A stretch of 64,000 bases of DNA from an uncultured Propionibacteriaceae bacterium (GTDB lineage: Bacteria; Actinomycetota; Actinomycetes; Propionibacteriales; Propionibacteriaceae): NCBI GenBank assembly GCA_938046585.1, contig CALIWR010000006.1:62001-126000 (forward strand), given 5' to 3'. The position numbers and the translations under genes were made by a program. Positions 1 through 9,500 of this stretch are shown here, one piece after another. The number at the start of each line of letters is the position of its first letter. The first letter of the stretch is position 1. Below the pieces are notes generated by a model. The model made no database searches and was not told the origin of the DNA. It was given only the letters and a program-made list of their open reading frames with translations.

Positions 1-121
1 GGTCACCCAACAGCTCTGTCAGGGCTCGGATCCGGGCCAGCGAAGGGCCGATCTGGTGCTCGGGCTGGCGTTGCCGCAGCTCAGCGACAACGTCCGCGTG
101 GCGGTCTGGGTTCACGGTCAT
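1..121 (-). CDS. folC: Dihydrofolate/folylpolyglutamate synthase, N-terminal fragment (runs off window)
   Basis: Only the first 40 codons are inside the window; the gene continues leftward past base 1. The start is the ATG whose complement lies at 119-121. The visible protein has the pattern IGPSLARIRALTELLG, which resembles the segment just before the first nucleotide-binding part of actinobacterial FolC (IDPSLTRISALMDLLG in M. tuberculosis, from memory). FolC adds glutamates to folates in the cytosol. The assignment is supported by the nearby valS, which is a usual folC neighbour in actinobacteria, although here folC is divergent from the redox pair and valS. The P-loop lies outside the window, so the call rests on a short match and on context. 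Confidence 0.65.
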   Translation of the reverse strand, partial: MTVNPDRHADVVAELRQRQPEHQIGPSLARIRALTELLGD

Positions 122-165
122 GGTGCTGCCGAGGATAGACGCCTTCCAGCGTTACCGACCCGCCC

Positions 166-738
166 ATGACCTCCTCTAGACTCTTTCAGGTGTCAACGAC
201 CGTGGAGAAGAGCGCAGCCGGGTTCCCAGCCTGGGCTCGGCGCGACTGGCGTGACCTGACCGGTCTGCTGGCCCGCCTGGTGCTGGGAGGGGTGCTGCTG
301 GTCGCCGGCGCGCTCAAGCTGACGAACCTGCCGGGTAGCGTGCTGGCGGTCCGGGCCTACCGGCTACTCCCGTACGACCTGGCGGTCGCGGTCGGCTACG
401 GGCTACCGATCGTCGAGGTGGCGGTCGGGCTATTGCTGGTGCTGGGCCTGTTCACCCGGGCCTGCGCGGTGATCGGCTCGGCGTTGATGGTCGCCTTTAC
501 GATCGGGATCGCCTCGGCCTGGGCCCGCGGCCTGGCCCTGGACTGTGGCTGCTTCGGCGGCGGCGGCGAGATCGCCCTAGCGCAGGCGCTGCGCGCGTAC
601 CCCTGGGAGATCGCCCGCGATCTCGGCTTGCTGGCGTTGGGCGCCTGGCTGGTCTGGCGTCCTACGACCCCCTGGGCCCTCGACGACACCGTGTTTCCCG
701 CCATCACCGACGACGACCTTGATGAGGAAAGTGCATGA
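166..738 (+). CDS. MauE/DoxX-family redox-associated membrane protein
   Basis: A 190-aa membrane protein with about four hydrophobic segments (roughly residues 34-52, 73-97, 101-119 and 148-165). A Cys-Gly-Cys pair (C127, C129) in LDCGCFGG is the hallmark of MauE-like members of the DoxX group, which are thought to pass electrons across the membrane to periplasmic or exported thiol proteins. Its stop codon overlaps the next start (ATGA at 735-738), and the next gene is a membrane-anchored DsbA-like thioredoxin. The two most likely form a translationally coupled disulfide-handling pair: MauE-like as the membrane partner, DsbA-like as the extracytoplasmic oxidoreductase. The pairing and motif are seen; the redox partnership is inferred. 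Confidence 0.8.
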   Translation: MTSSRLFQVSTTVEKSAAGFPAWARRDWRDLTGLLARLVLGGVLLVAGALKLTNLPGSVLAVRAYRLLPYDLAVAVGYGLPIVEVAVGLLLVLGLFTRACAVIGSALMVAFTIGIASAWARGLALDCGCFGGGGEIALAQALRAYPWEIARDLGLLALGAWLVWRPTTPWALDDTVFPAITDDDLDEESA

Positions 739-1550
739 GCCAGTCCAAGCGCAATCGCCCCGCCTCGAATCCTTCCGCCAAGGGCTCGGGGACCATGTCG
801 GCCAAGCAGTCGCGGCGTGAGGAGCTCCGCGCCCAGCGCGAGGCCGAGCTGCGCGCCGCGCAGCGCAGACGGCGGCTCGCGATCGGCTCCGGGATCGTAG
901 CCCTGGTGGTCCTGGTGGCGGGCGTGGTCTGGGGGGTCTACACCTTCAAGGACCGGATCGGCGCCACCAATGCGGTCCCGCCGCGCGCCAACGGTGACCG
1001 GACCGGAATGATCGCCTACCCGAACCAGGCGAAGTCCGGGGCCCCGCTGCTGGTGATCTACGAAGACTTCCAGTGCCCCTTCTGCAAAGTGTTCCACGAC
1101 GCTTTTGACAAGAAGATCCGGGCCGCGGCGCAGGCCGGCGAGATCCAACTCGAATACCGAGTGCTGAAGTTCCTCGACGGCAGCGTGGGCAATGACGCCT
1201 CGACCCGGTCGACAATCGGAGCCACCTGCGCTGACAATGCGGGAGCTTTCCTCGAATACCACGACCAGGTCTTCGCCCACCAGCCGGCCCGGGAAGGCCA
1301 GGGTTATTCCGACCAGCTGCTACGCGTGGATATCCCGTCGACGATCGGGCTAAGCGGGGACCGGTTGAGCGGATTCCAGCAGTGCTACGACACCAAGGCC
1401 ACCTTGCAGTTCGTCAATGGCATGGACGCCGCCGCGGCCCGGTCCCAGGTCACGTCCACCCCGACCTACCAGTTCAACGGCACTGACGTCACCAAGCAGC
1501 TGAACCCGAACAACCCGGCCTCGATCGACCCTTTCCTCAAGGCCTCCTGA
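735..1550 (+). CDS. Membrane-anchored DsbA-family thioredoxin-like protein
   Basis: A 271-aa protein with a basic cytoplasmic N-terminus, one transmembrane anchor (about residues 48-70) and an extracytoplasmic thioredoxin-fold domain. The active site is visible as EDFQCPFCKVF (C114-x-x-C117), the layout of actinobacterial DsbA-like proteins. The first ATG (735) overlaps the stop of the MauE-like gene. An internal ATG at 795 would remove 20 polar residues and is a possible alternative start. It probably introduces or isomerises disulfides in exported proteins, with the upstream MauE-like protein as electron partner. valS follows after 46 bp but appears to have its own promoter. Confidence 0.85.
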   Translation: MSQSKRNRPASNPSAKGSGTMSAKQSRREELRAQREAELRAAQRRRRLAIGSGIVALVVLVAGVVWGVYTFKDRIGATNAVPPRANGDRTGMIAYPNQAKSGAPLLVIYEDFQCPFCKVFHDAFDKKIRAAAQAGEIQLEYRVLKFLDGSVGNDASTRSTIGATCADNAGAFLEYHDQVFAHQPAREGQGYSDQLLRVDIPSTIGLSGDRLSGFQQCYDTKATLQFVNGMDAAAARSQVTSTPTYQFNGTDVTKQLNPNNPASIDPFLKAS

Positions 1551-1582
1551 TCGGCGTACCGGCCAGCCCGGCAGGCGCTGGG

Positions 1583-1588
1583 TACCAT
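1583..1588 (+). promoter_or_regulatory. -10 element of valS, near-leaderless start
   Basis: TACCAT ends 8 nt before the valS ATG and there is no purine-rich ribosome binding site between them. This fits a leaderless or almost leaderless transcript. No convincing -35 element is seen. Confidence 0.4.
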
Positions 1589-1596
1589 GTCGTGCC

Positions 1597-4242
1597 ATGA
1601 CTGACACCGCTCGTACGACCCCGTCCACGCCGACCCAGGCGGGGCGGGGGGTACCCGAGCGACCAGCATTGGAGGGCCTCGAGCAGGTCTGGGCGCACTA
1701 CTGGCGCGAGCAGCAGACGTACGCCTTCCGCCGTCCGGCATCACGCGAGCAGGTGTTTTCGATCGACACCCCGCCGCCGACCGTGTCCGGTTCGCTGCAC
1801 GTGGGGCACATGTTTTCCTATACCCACACCGACATCGTCGCCCGCTACCAGCGGATGCGGGGCAAACAGGTCTTCTACCCGATGGGCTGGGATGATAACG
1901 GGCTGCCCACCGAACGCCGGGTGCAGGTGTACTACGGGGTGCGGTGCGATCCGCGGGTCCCGTACCAACCGGATTTCCAGCCACCTGCCAAGCCGAACCC
2001 GAAGCAGCAGGTGCCGATTAGTCGGCGTAACTTCATCGAGCTGTGCGAGCAGTTGACCCAGATCGACGAGCAGGCCTTCGAGCAGTTGTGGCGCAGGCTA
2101 GGCCTATCGGTGGACTGGAACACCCTGTACGCGACCATCTCGAACGACACGATCGCGATCTCGCAGCGGGCCTTCCTCCGCAACCAGGCCCGCGGCGAGG
2201 CCTACCTGTCGTACGCCCCGACCCTGTGGGACACCACGTTTCAGACCGCGGTGGCCCAGGCGGAGCTGCAAGCGCGTGACTATCCCGGGGCCTACCACCG
2301 GATCGGCTTCCACCGCGCCGACGGTGACCCGGTGTATATCGAGACCACCCGGCCGGAGCTGCTGGTCAGCGTTTGCGCCCTGATCGCCCACCCCGACGAT
2401 CAGCGCTACCAGCCGCTGTTCGGCAGCACCGTCACCTCCCCGATCTTCGGGGTGGAGGTCCCGGTGTTGGCGCACCCGGACGCCGAACCGGACAAGGGCG
2501 CCGGGATCGCCATGTGCTGCACCTTCGGTGACCTCACCGACGTGGTCTGGTGGCGTGACCTGCAGCTGCCAACCCGGACCGTGGTCCAGCGTGACGGCCG
2601 GTTCCAGGCCGAGACCCCGGACTGGCTGACAAACCCTGAGCCGTATCACACGTTGGCCGGGAAGACCACCTTCTCGGCCCGCGAGGCGATGGTGGCGCTG
2701 CTGCGCGATTCGGGTGACCTGGTCGGTGAACCGACCCCGACCACCCGGAACGTCACCTTCTACGAGAAGGGTGATAAGCCTCTGGAGATCGTGGCCACCC
2801 GGCAGTGGTACATCACCAACGGTGGCCGCGACCCCGAGCTCAAGCAGCAGCTGGTGGAATGTGGCAATCAGCTGGCCTGGTCCCCCGAGCACATGCGGCA
2901 CCGCTATCAGGACTGGGTGAACGGGCTGTCGGGTGATTGGCTGATCAGCCGGCAGCGTTTCTTCGGGGTTCCCTTCCCGGTCTGGTATCCGCTGGATGAG
3001 GCGGGCGAGCCGGACTATGACCATCCGATCCTGGCCAGCGAGGAGTCACTGCCGGTGGACCCGATGGCCCAGCCAGCACCCGGTTTCACTGAGCAGCAGC
3101 GTGACCAGCCGGGCGGCTTTACCGCCGACCAGGACGTGATGGACACCTGGGCGACCTCGTCGCTGACCCCGCAGATCGTGTCGGGCTGGGGCCGGGATCC
3201 GGAGCTGTTTGAGCTGACCTTCCCAATGGACATCGCCCCGCAGGCCCACGACATCATCCGGACCTGGCTGTTCAGCCGGATCGTCCGTTCTCACTTCGAG
3301 TTTGGCGTGGTCCCCTGGCGTCGGACCACGATCTCCGGTTTCGTCACTGACCCGGACCGCAAGAAGATGGGCAAGTCGAGCGGGAATGCGGTGGTGCCGA
3401 CCGCGGCGCTGGACACGTACGGCTCGGATGCGGTCCGATGGCGGGCCGCGATGGCCCGTCCGGGGACTGACTCCCCCTTCGACGAATCCCAGATGAAGGT
3501 GGGTCGTCGGCTCGCCATGAAGGTGCTTAACGCGTCGAAGTTCGTGCTCGGGATCGCCGGGGACGATGCTTCGGCCGAGATCACCGAGGCGGTGGACTTG
3601 GCGATGCTGGCCCGACTGGGCGAGGTGGTGACGGCGGCGACCATGGCCTTGGACGATTTCGAATACACCGACGCCTTGGAGCAGACCGAGCGGTTTTTCT
3701 GGACCTTTTGCGACGACTATCTGGAACTGGTCAAGGAACGGGCCTACTCCGGCTCGGCCCAGGCCGCCGGCTCGGCCCGGGCGGCCCTGGCGCTAGCCCT
3801 TGATGTCCAGCTGCGGCTGTTCGCCCCGTACCTGCCCTTTGTCACCGAAGAGGTCTGGTCCTGGGGCCACGACTCCTCGATCCACCTGGCCTCCTGGCCG
3901 AGCCGTGACGAACTGCCGGGTAACAACTCGACGGCGCTGATGGCCGGTGCCGGACCTGAAGAGCCTGCGGATATGGAAGGCGATGCGACCCTCGTGGACG
4001 ACATCTCGGCGGCGCTCGTGGAGATCCGAGGTGCCAAGTCGAGCGCCAAGGTTTCGATGAAGACCGAGGCTGGCAATGCCCGGTTCACCGGGCCAGCCGA
4101 TCAGCTGGCTCGGCTGCGGCAGGCCGAGCAGGATCTGCGGGCGGTGGGCCGGCTGGTTGGTGACCTGGTTTGGGTGGACTCGGACCAGCAGCTGAGGGTC
4201 GAACTGGATCTCATCCTCCCCCAGGACGACACCGACCAGTAG
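1597..4242 (+). CDS. valS: Valyl-tRNA synthetase, archaeal-type subfamily
   Basis: A class I aminoacyl-tRNA synthetase of 881 aa that charges tRNA-Val. The HIGH motif is HVGH (residues 68-71), in a stretch SIDTPPPTVSGSLHVGHMF that matches the archaeal-type ValS branch also found in many actinobacteria. The KMSKS motif is KMGKS (590-594), with Gly for the first Ser. The editing domain lies between these motifs and the anticodon-binding helical domain follows. The C-terminal coiled arm looks short, as expected for this branch. The stop codon is TAG, which shows that UAG is a working stop in this genome. The gene is convergent with a lipoprotein gene and a long hairpin separates them. Confidence 0.95.
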   Translation: MTDTARTTPSTPTQAGRGVPERPALEGLEQVWAHYWREQQTYAFRRPASREQVFSIDTPPPTVSGSLHVGHMFSYTHTDIVARYQRMRGKQVFYPMGWDDNGLPTERRVQVYYGVRCDPRVPYQPDFQPPAKPNPKQQVPISRRNFIELCEQLTQIDEQAFEQLWRRLGLSVDWNTLYATISNDTIAISQRAFLRNQARGEAYLSYAPTLWDTTFQTAVAQAELQARDYPGAYHRIGFHRADGDPVYIETTRPELLVSVCALIAHPDDQRYQPLFGSTVTSPIFGVEVPVLAHPDAEPDKGAGIAMCCTFGDLTDVVWWRDLQLPTRTVVQRDGRFQAETPDWLTNPEPYHTLAGKTTFSAREAMVALLRDSGDLVGEPTPTTRNVTFYEKGDKPLEIVATRQWYITNGGRDPELKQQLVECGNQLAWSPEHMRHRYQDWVNGLSGDWLISRQRFFGVPFPVWYPLDEAGEPDYDHPILASEESLPVDPMAQPAPGFTEQQRDQPGGFTADQDVMDTWATSSLTPQIVSGWGRDPELFELTFPMDIAPQAHDIIRTWLFSRIVRSHFEFGVVPWRRTTISGFVTDPDRKKMGKSSGNAVVPTAALDTYGSDAVRWRAAMARPGTDSPFDESQMKVGRRLAMKVLNASKFVLGIAGDDASAEITEAVDLAMLARLGEVVTAATMALDDFEYTDALEQTERFFWTFCDDYLELVKERAYSGSAQAAGSARAALALALDVQLRLFAPYLPFVTEEVWSWGHDSSIHLASWPSRDELPGNNSTALMAGAGPEEPADMEGDATLVDDISAALVEIRGAKSSAKVSMKTEAGNARFTGPADQLARLRQAEQDLRAVGRLVGDLVWVDSDQQLRVELDLILPQDDTDQ

Positions 4243-4250
4243 TCAAATCG

Positions 4251-4276
4251 GCTGGCGGTGATCTGTCTTCGCCAGC
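4251..4276 (+). terminator. Hairpin just after valS
   Basis: GCTGGCG (4251-4257) pairs perfectly with CGCCAGC (4270-4276) around a 12-nt loop, 8 nt after the valS stop. There is no clear T-tract, so it may be only a weak or Rho-assisted terminator. Confidence 0.35.
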
Positions 4277-4422
4277 GCTCGGGATTAATGACCTAGGCGC
4301 TCTCGCCCGCATCGTGGACACGCGCCTGGCGCCCGGCCGCAGCCGCCGTCCCGGTCACGCCCAGCCCGCCCAGTGCCTCGTCATCTTTTCTACGGGGGTG
4401 GACCCAGCCTGCCACGACGAAT

Positions 4423-4466
4423 GACTGCTCGGTATCCGGCGCATACCGACCGGACACCGAGCAGTC
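4423..4466. terminator. Bidirectional hairpin terminator between valS and the lipoprotein gene
   Basis: Two 17-nt arms (4423-4439 and 4450-4466) pair with a single mismatch around a 10-nt loop. It sits 12 nt beyond the end of the minus-strand lipoprotein gene, between convergent genes, so it probably stops transcription from both sides. There is no strong T-tract, as is common in high-GC actinobacteria. Confidence 0.7.
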
Positions 4467-4478
4467 GTGGGGGTGGGT

Positions 4479-5330
4479 TTAGAGACTGGCGGCAGCCTCC
4501 AGGATGGGCTTGATCGCAGTGGAGTCGAATTTCGCATCGGGGGTGTGCGCCTGAGTGGTGACGTGGCGATGCCCGGCGACGATCACCACGGATTTCTTAC
4601 GCGCGACGAAGTAGACCTCCCCGGACGGGATCCGGCGCTCGGAGCCCGCAGGATGGATCCCCTCGTAGCCCAGCACACGGCCCTCATCGACGACAGCTGC
4701 CGCTTCGGCGGGCAGATCCCGCGAACCTGGCTTACTCCCCTCCCGGTCTGCCGTAGCAGCCACCGGCGCGCATTCCCGGTTCGCCTTCGTCACCTCGGCC
4801 AGGAAGGCCTGGGCGGCTGACACCTCGGGAAATTCCAGGGCCGAGTAGATGATCTGGGTGTCCCCGGCCACGTAGACCAAGGTCTGGGCGGCCTTGAGCT
4901 TGCGCAGTGAGGCAGCAGAGGAGGCCTCGCTGCTACAGACCCGCAGCGGCGCCGATTCCTGCTCCTGGAATTCAGGATCTTCCTTGGCGCTGGCCGGGAC
5001 CGGGACGCTGGGGCTGCCGAAACGGCTCGGAAGCTCAGTCACCGGGCCCTGGTAGATGCCGGAGGCGGCACTGCCCGACGGCATGGCGCTGGAACTACGT
5101 CCGCTGGCCGTGGGGCTGCCGGTGCTGCTGGCAGCCGACGCCGACTGAGAACCAGGAGCCGAGGTACTGGCCGGTGAGCCGGCACGGCCGGTCCCCGTAC
5201 AACCAGATCCCAGCAAAGCCAGGCCCACGATCAGGCTGGCGGCGGCGAGCCGGGTCCGGGAACGAGAAGATCCCTGAGGGTTGGTGATCACATCTGAGAT
5301 ACGCGCGAGAGCGCGGAACGGTTGCAGCAT
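4479..5330 (-). CDS. Putative lipoprotein of unknown function
   Basis: The likely product is 283 aa, starting at the ATG complementary to 5328-5330. A longer frame exists upstream, but the signal sequence favours this start. A hydrophobic segment ends in LALLGSGC, a lipobox-like site whose Cys would be acylated. It is followed by a long Ser/Ala/Thr/Gly-rich linker (about residues 45-90) and a folded domain of about 190 residues with two Cys that could form a disulfide. No enzyme motif is recognised. The protein is presumably tethered to the outer face of the membrane. It is convergent with valS, with a terminator hairpin between, and divergent from the oxidoreductase gene. Confidence 0.7.
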   Translation of the reverse strand: MLQPFRALARISDVITNPQGSSRSRTRLAAASLIVGLALLGSGCTGTGRAGSPASTSAPGSQSASAASSTGSPTASGRSSSAMPSGSAASGIYQGPVTELPSRFGSPSVPVPASAKEDPEFQEQESAPLRVCSSEASSAASLRKLKAAQTLVYVAGDTQIIYSALEFPEVSAAQAFLAEVTKANRECAPVAATADREGSKPGSRDLPAEAAAVVDEGRVLGYEGIHPAGSERRIPSGEVYFVARKKSVVIVAGHRHVTTQAHTPDAKFDSTAIKPILEAAASL

Positions 5331-5471
5331 GATCCAGAACAATCTCGCTGTCTGATCCGGATGTCCATTCGCCCGAACATCTGAGCGTCGGTGATGGCAA
5401 GAACGGCCCCCTGGCTTGCCGGACCAGCCAGCCAACTACGGTGAGGGCCACCACACGTCCGCAGGAGTGCC

Positions 5472-6524
5472 ATGTCTGACCGCCGGGTCCGTTTCGCCGT
5501 CATCGGCCTGGACCACGCCCATATCTTCGGGATCATCAGGGGTCAGCTCGAGGCCGGCTCCGAGCTGGTCGGCCTGGCCTCAGATGACCCGCAGGCGAGC
5601 GTCTGCCAGACCGTTCGTCGGATGTTCCCCGACGTCGCCTGGTTCGACGACGCCGCCCAGCTGATCGACGACCCGAGCATCGACCTGATCGCTACCGCCG
5701 CTATCCCGTACCGTCGCGGTGAGATCGCGATCCAGGCGTTGCAGGCCGGCAAGCATGTCCTGACTGACAAGCCGGGTTGTGTCTCATTCGAGCAGCTCGA
5801 CGCGATCCGGCAGGCTGTCGCCTCGTCCGGACGATTCTGGGTCAACGTCTTCAGCGAGCGGTTCGAGGTGCCGGCGGTGGCGAGGGCCGGCGAGCTGGCC
5901 CGATCCGGCGCCATCGGCACGGTGGTCCAGACCCTCGGGCTGGGCCCGCACCGTGAAGGCGACAAAGCACACCTGTCCGGCGGTGCCGGGCGCCCGGAAT
6001 GGTTCTACCGGCCACAGACCTACGGCGGGATCATCGTCGACATCGCCAGTCATCAGATCGACCAGTTCCTCTGGTTCACCGGTTCGCGCAGTGGCGAGGT
6101 CGTCGCCAGTACGGTCGGCAATTTCCGTCACCCCGAGGTGCCGGCTTTCGAGGACTTCGGCGAGCTGATGCTGCGTTCTGACCACGGGCAGGGCTATATC
6201 CGGGTCGACTGGTACACCCCCGACGGGCTTCCCACCTGGGGCGATGGGCGGTTGTTCGTGCTGGGGACCGAGGGCTATATCGAGATCCGCAAGTATGTCG
6301 ACATCGCCGGCCGGGAGGGCACCAACCACCTCTTCCTGGTCAACCAGGACGGGGTCCAACACCTGCCCTGCGAGCACGATCTGAACCCGTTCCATTCCCA
6401 GATCGTCGCCGACGTACTCCACAACACCCGGACCGCGGTACCGCAGGAGCACACCTTCGAGGTGCTGCGGCTCGGCCTGCAAGCCCAAGCCCAAGCGGCC
6501 CGGCGGGGGAACCTGCCAGCCTGA
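5472..6524 (+). CDS. Gfo/Idh/MocA-family NAD(P)-dependent oxidoreductase
   Basis: A 350-aa protein with an N-terminal Rossmann domain and a C-terminal alpha/beta substrate domain. The EKP-like motif appears as TDKPG (about residue 98), and the substrate-domain signature appears as GGIIVDIASHQIDQF (about residues 184-198), with the conserved D and H. Such enzymes oxidise or reduce sugars, inositols and sugar acids. The nucleotide-binding loop is G-L-D-H-A-H rather than a standard GxGxxG, a variant seen in sugar dehydrogenase-like members. The substrate cannot be read from sequence. It stands alone between two minus-strand genes and is convergent with tricorn. Confidence 0.85.
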   Translation: MSDRRVRFAVIGLDHAHIFGIIRGQLEAGSELVGLASDDPQASVCQTVRRMFPDVAWFDDAAQLIDDPSIDLIATAAIPYRRGEIAIQALQAGKHVLTDKPGCVSFEQLDAIRQAVASSGRFWVNVFSERFEVPAVARAGELARSGAIGTVVQTLGLGPHREGDKAHLSGGAGRPEWFYRPQTYGGIIVDIASHQIDQFLWFTGSRSGEVVASTVGNFRHPEVPAFEDFGELMLRSDHGQGYIRVDWYTPDGLPTWGDGRLFVLGTEGYIEIRKYVDIAGREGTNHLFLVNQDGVQHLPCEHDLNPFHSQIVADVLHNTRTAVPQEHTFEVLRLGLQAQAQAARRGNLPA

Positions 6525-6545
6525 TCCGATCGGCCCTGGTGGGCT

Positions 6546-6567
6546 GCCGGCCCGCGATGGGGCCGGC
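6546..6567. terminator. GC-rich hairpin between convergent genes
   Basis: GCCGGCCC (6546-6553) pairs perfectly with GGGCCGGC (6560-6567) across a 6-nt loop. It lies between the convergent oxidoreductase and tricorn genes. There is no T-tract. Confidence 0.5.
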
Positions 6568-6587
6568 CCTCGCGACGACCTGGACCG

Positions 6588-9500
6588 TCAGCACCGACGG
6601 TTACGAGGCGCCGGTAGCGGCGGCGGCTGCTTGGCGGGGGTCTGCTCCAACAGCCGTAGCGCCTCCTCGACCGCCAGGTCGAGTTGCGGGTCACGAACAT
6701 CCTCGTCGTCCCAGTCGGCCGGGCTCATCACATGCTCACGGTCCGGGTCGACACCGTGGTTCTCCACCCCCCAGCCGTGCTGGTCGAAGTAGAAAGAATA
6801 CCGCGGCTGGGTTACTGAGGTGCCGTCCACCAGGTCGAAGCGACCGTCGATGCCGATCACGCCGCCCCAGGAGCGCTGCCCGACCACCGGCCCCAGCCCC
6901 AGCTCCTGGGCTGCTGCGCAGACGATGTCCCCGTCCGAGCCGGCGAATTGGTTGGTGACGAAGACCACCGGCCCGCGTCGCCCCTGGTACGGGTACGGCT
7001 CGGGGGCCCCATGCCGGACCAGATCCCAGCCGATCACTTGCCGGCTGAGCCGCTCGATCACCAGTTGTGAGGTGTGCCCGCCGCTGTTGTAACGCACGTC
7101 GGCGATCACTGCCTCGTGGGCCATGGCAAGGTCCAGCCCACGGTGCAGTTGGGCCCACCCGGCGGCCATCATGTCCGGCACATGCAGATAGCCCAGCCGG
7201 CCTTCGGAGACCCGCGTAACGTACGCGATCCGTGACGCCACCCAGGCCTGGTAGCGCAGCGGCTGCTCACTCGCGAGCGGGATGACGGCCACCCGGCGGC
7301 GCTCCTTGTCGCGCCGCAGGGTGACTTCGACGACCTTGCCGGCAGCCCCCCGCAGCAATGGCCCGACACCCCGCGAGCCCACCTCCTGGCCGTCGATCGC
7401 CACGATCAGGTCTCCCGGCTGGGCGTCCACGCCGGCCGCCCGCAGCGGCGACCGGGCAGCCGGGTCGGAGGCCTCGCCCGGCAACACCCGGATGATCTTG
7501 GCGCCGGCCGGGGTAGCTTCCAGGTCCGCGCCGAGCAGCCCCTGCTGCGGACCGCTGGGCTGGGGCGGGTTGACGTAGGCGTGGGAGCTGTTGAGCTCGC
7601 CGACCGTCTCCCAGAGGATGTCGACCACGTCGTCACGGGTCCGAGCCAAGTCCACCACCGGGCGGTACCGGTCCAGAACCTTGGACCAGTCAGTCCCGTC
7701 CATGTCCTCACGCCAGTAGAAGTCACGCATCAGGCGGCCGTTCTCATCGAACATCTGTCGCCACATCCGCCGCGGGTCGAAACTGCGGCGCAGCCGGGAG
7801 AGGTCCACTCCGACCCGGGCCGGGTCATCCTTGTCGACCTTGTCGGTGGCGGGCAGCACGACTACCTCGTCCTTGTCGCGCAGCACGATCCGCTCCCCGT
7901 CACCGGAGACTTCGAAGCAGTCCCCGCGGCCGAGTTCGGTCACGATCCGGGTCTCGAAGCTGAATCGTTCCACCAGGTCCCGTTCTGGTTCTGCTGCGAC
8001 CCCGGACCGGGTGGTGCCCAATTCACCGTTGCCGGCCACCACCCGCCGCCAGATCACGCCGTCCTTGGCGGCACGCAGGCCCTGGTAGTCGCCGCTCGGC
8101 ACCGGGAACGGCACCAGCCGCTCCTCGAACGAGTCCCCGTCCAGTTCGGCGCTGATCACCTTCGTCGGTTTCTTCTTGGCGTCGGTGTCGTCGGTCTCGG
8201 GCTGGCTGATCGGCCAGCCGTCTGCGGCGACTCCGAAGGGGGCCGGGGCGGTGGCCGACAGCGGCACCAGGTACGGACGCACACTGGAGGTGAACGACAG
8301 GTCGAATCCGAGCTCGTCGTAGCGCGGGTCGAAGGTCCGCCCGCTGAGGAAGACCAGGTGCTGCCCGTCACGGGTGAAGGCCGGGCAGAAGTCCCGGAAG
8401 CGTCCCGACGTCAGCGGCTCGCCGAGGCTGCGGCGGGCTTTGAGGTCAGCGCACCAGAGCCGAGTGACAACGGACCCGTCATAGCTGGCCGGCGCCACCC
8501 AGACCAGGTAGCGCGCGTCCGGGGAGTACGCCAGGTCGGTGGCCTCGCCGTACGGGGAGGTGCCGAGTTCGGTGATCCGACCGTCCGAGACCCGGACCGC
8601 GCAGATCCGACCGTCACCGGTGATTACCCCGACCGAGGCCCCGTCCGGGGCCGCGGCCAGCGACAGCACCCGGCCCAGTTTGCCCTTGGCGATCCGGCGC
8701 CGCTCACCGGTGCCGTCAAGGTTCACGATCTCGAGGCAATCTTCGCCGGTGGCGTCGCTGACGTGGACCACCTGCCCGGTGCGCCCCAGCACCCGCGGCA
8801 GTCGAGCCCGGACTCCCGGATCAGCCGACAGGGCCCGGGCCGGGCCGGCCCGGTGCGTCAGCGCGTACACCGCCCCGTACCAGGACACCACCGACAGGTC
8901 GCCACCATGGTCGGGTTGGATGTCGTGGAGTCGTTCGGTCGGTTCCGGAGTCACCCGGCGGACCGGGACTGGCAGGTTGATGGACACCGGACGTGGTTCG
9001 CTGGTGAGCGAGTCCATCAGGTAGATCCGGCCGCGGGCGTGGTAGACGACCCGGCTGCCGTCGCTGGTGGGGTTGCGGACGAAGCCTTGTTCGGCGGTGT
9101 GGTGGGTGTGTTGGGTGAGGTCCTGCCCGGTCGCGTCTACTGACCACAGCTGGGCCTGCTCGTCGCTGTGGTCGGGGAAAGTGGCGCCGAGGTCGCTGGT
9201 GAAGACCAGCCGGTCCCCCACCCAGGTCGGCGAGTAGATGCCGGCGGTTTCGTCGGGCAGCGGGCGGAACCAGTCCCCGGCGCTGCGTTTCAGCCACAGT
9301 TGCGGGGCGGTGCCGCCGCGGTACCGCTTCCACATCGCGAGGTCTCGCCAATACGGGGTGGTAATCGCCACTGAGCTGCCCCGGAAGGCGCCCGACATCG
9401 CGAGCCCGTACGCCAGCTCCTCGCTGACCCCGTCCAGCCCGACCGAGCGTAGTGTGACCCGGGCCCGGTGCGGCTGCCCTCCCGAGGACGCCACCAGCAC

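Noticed and set aside
7581..9143. Long plus-strand open frame opposite tricorn (520 codons)
   Set aside because: It is a shadow frame caused by high third-position GC; no domain, and tricorn on the other strand is certain.
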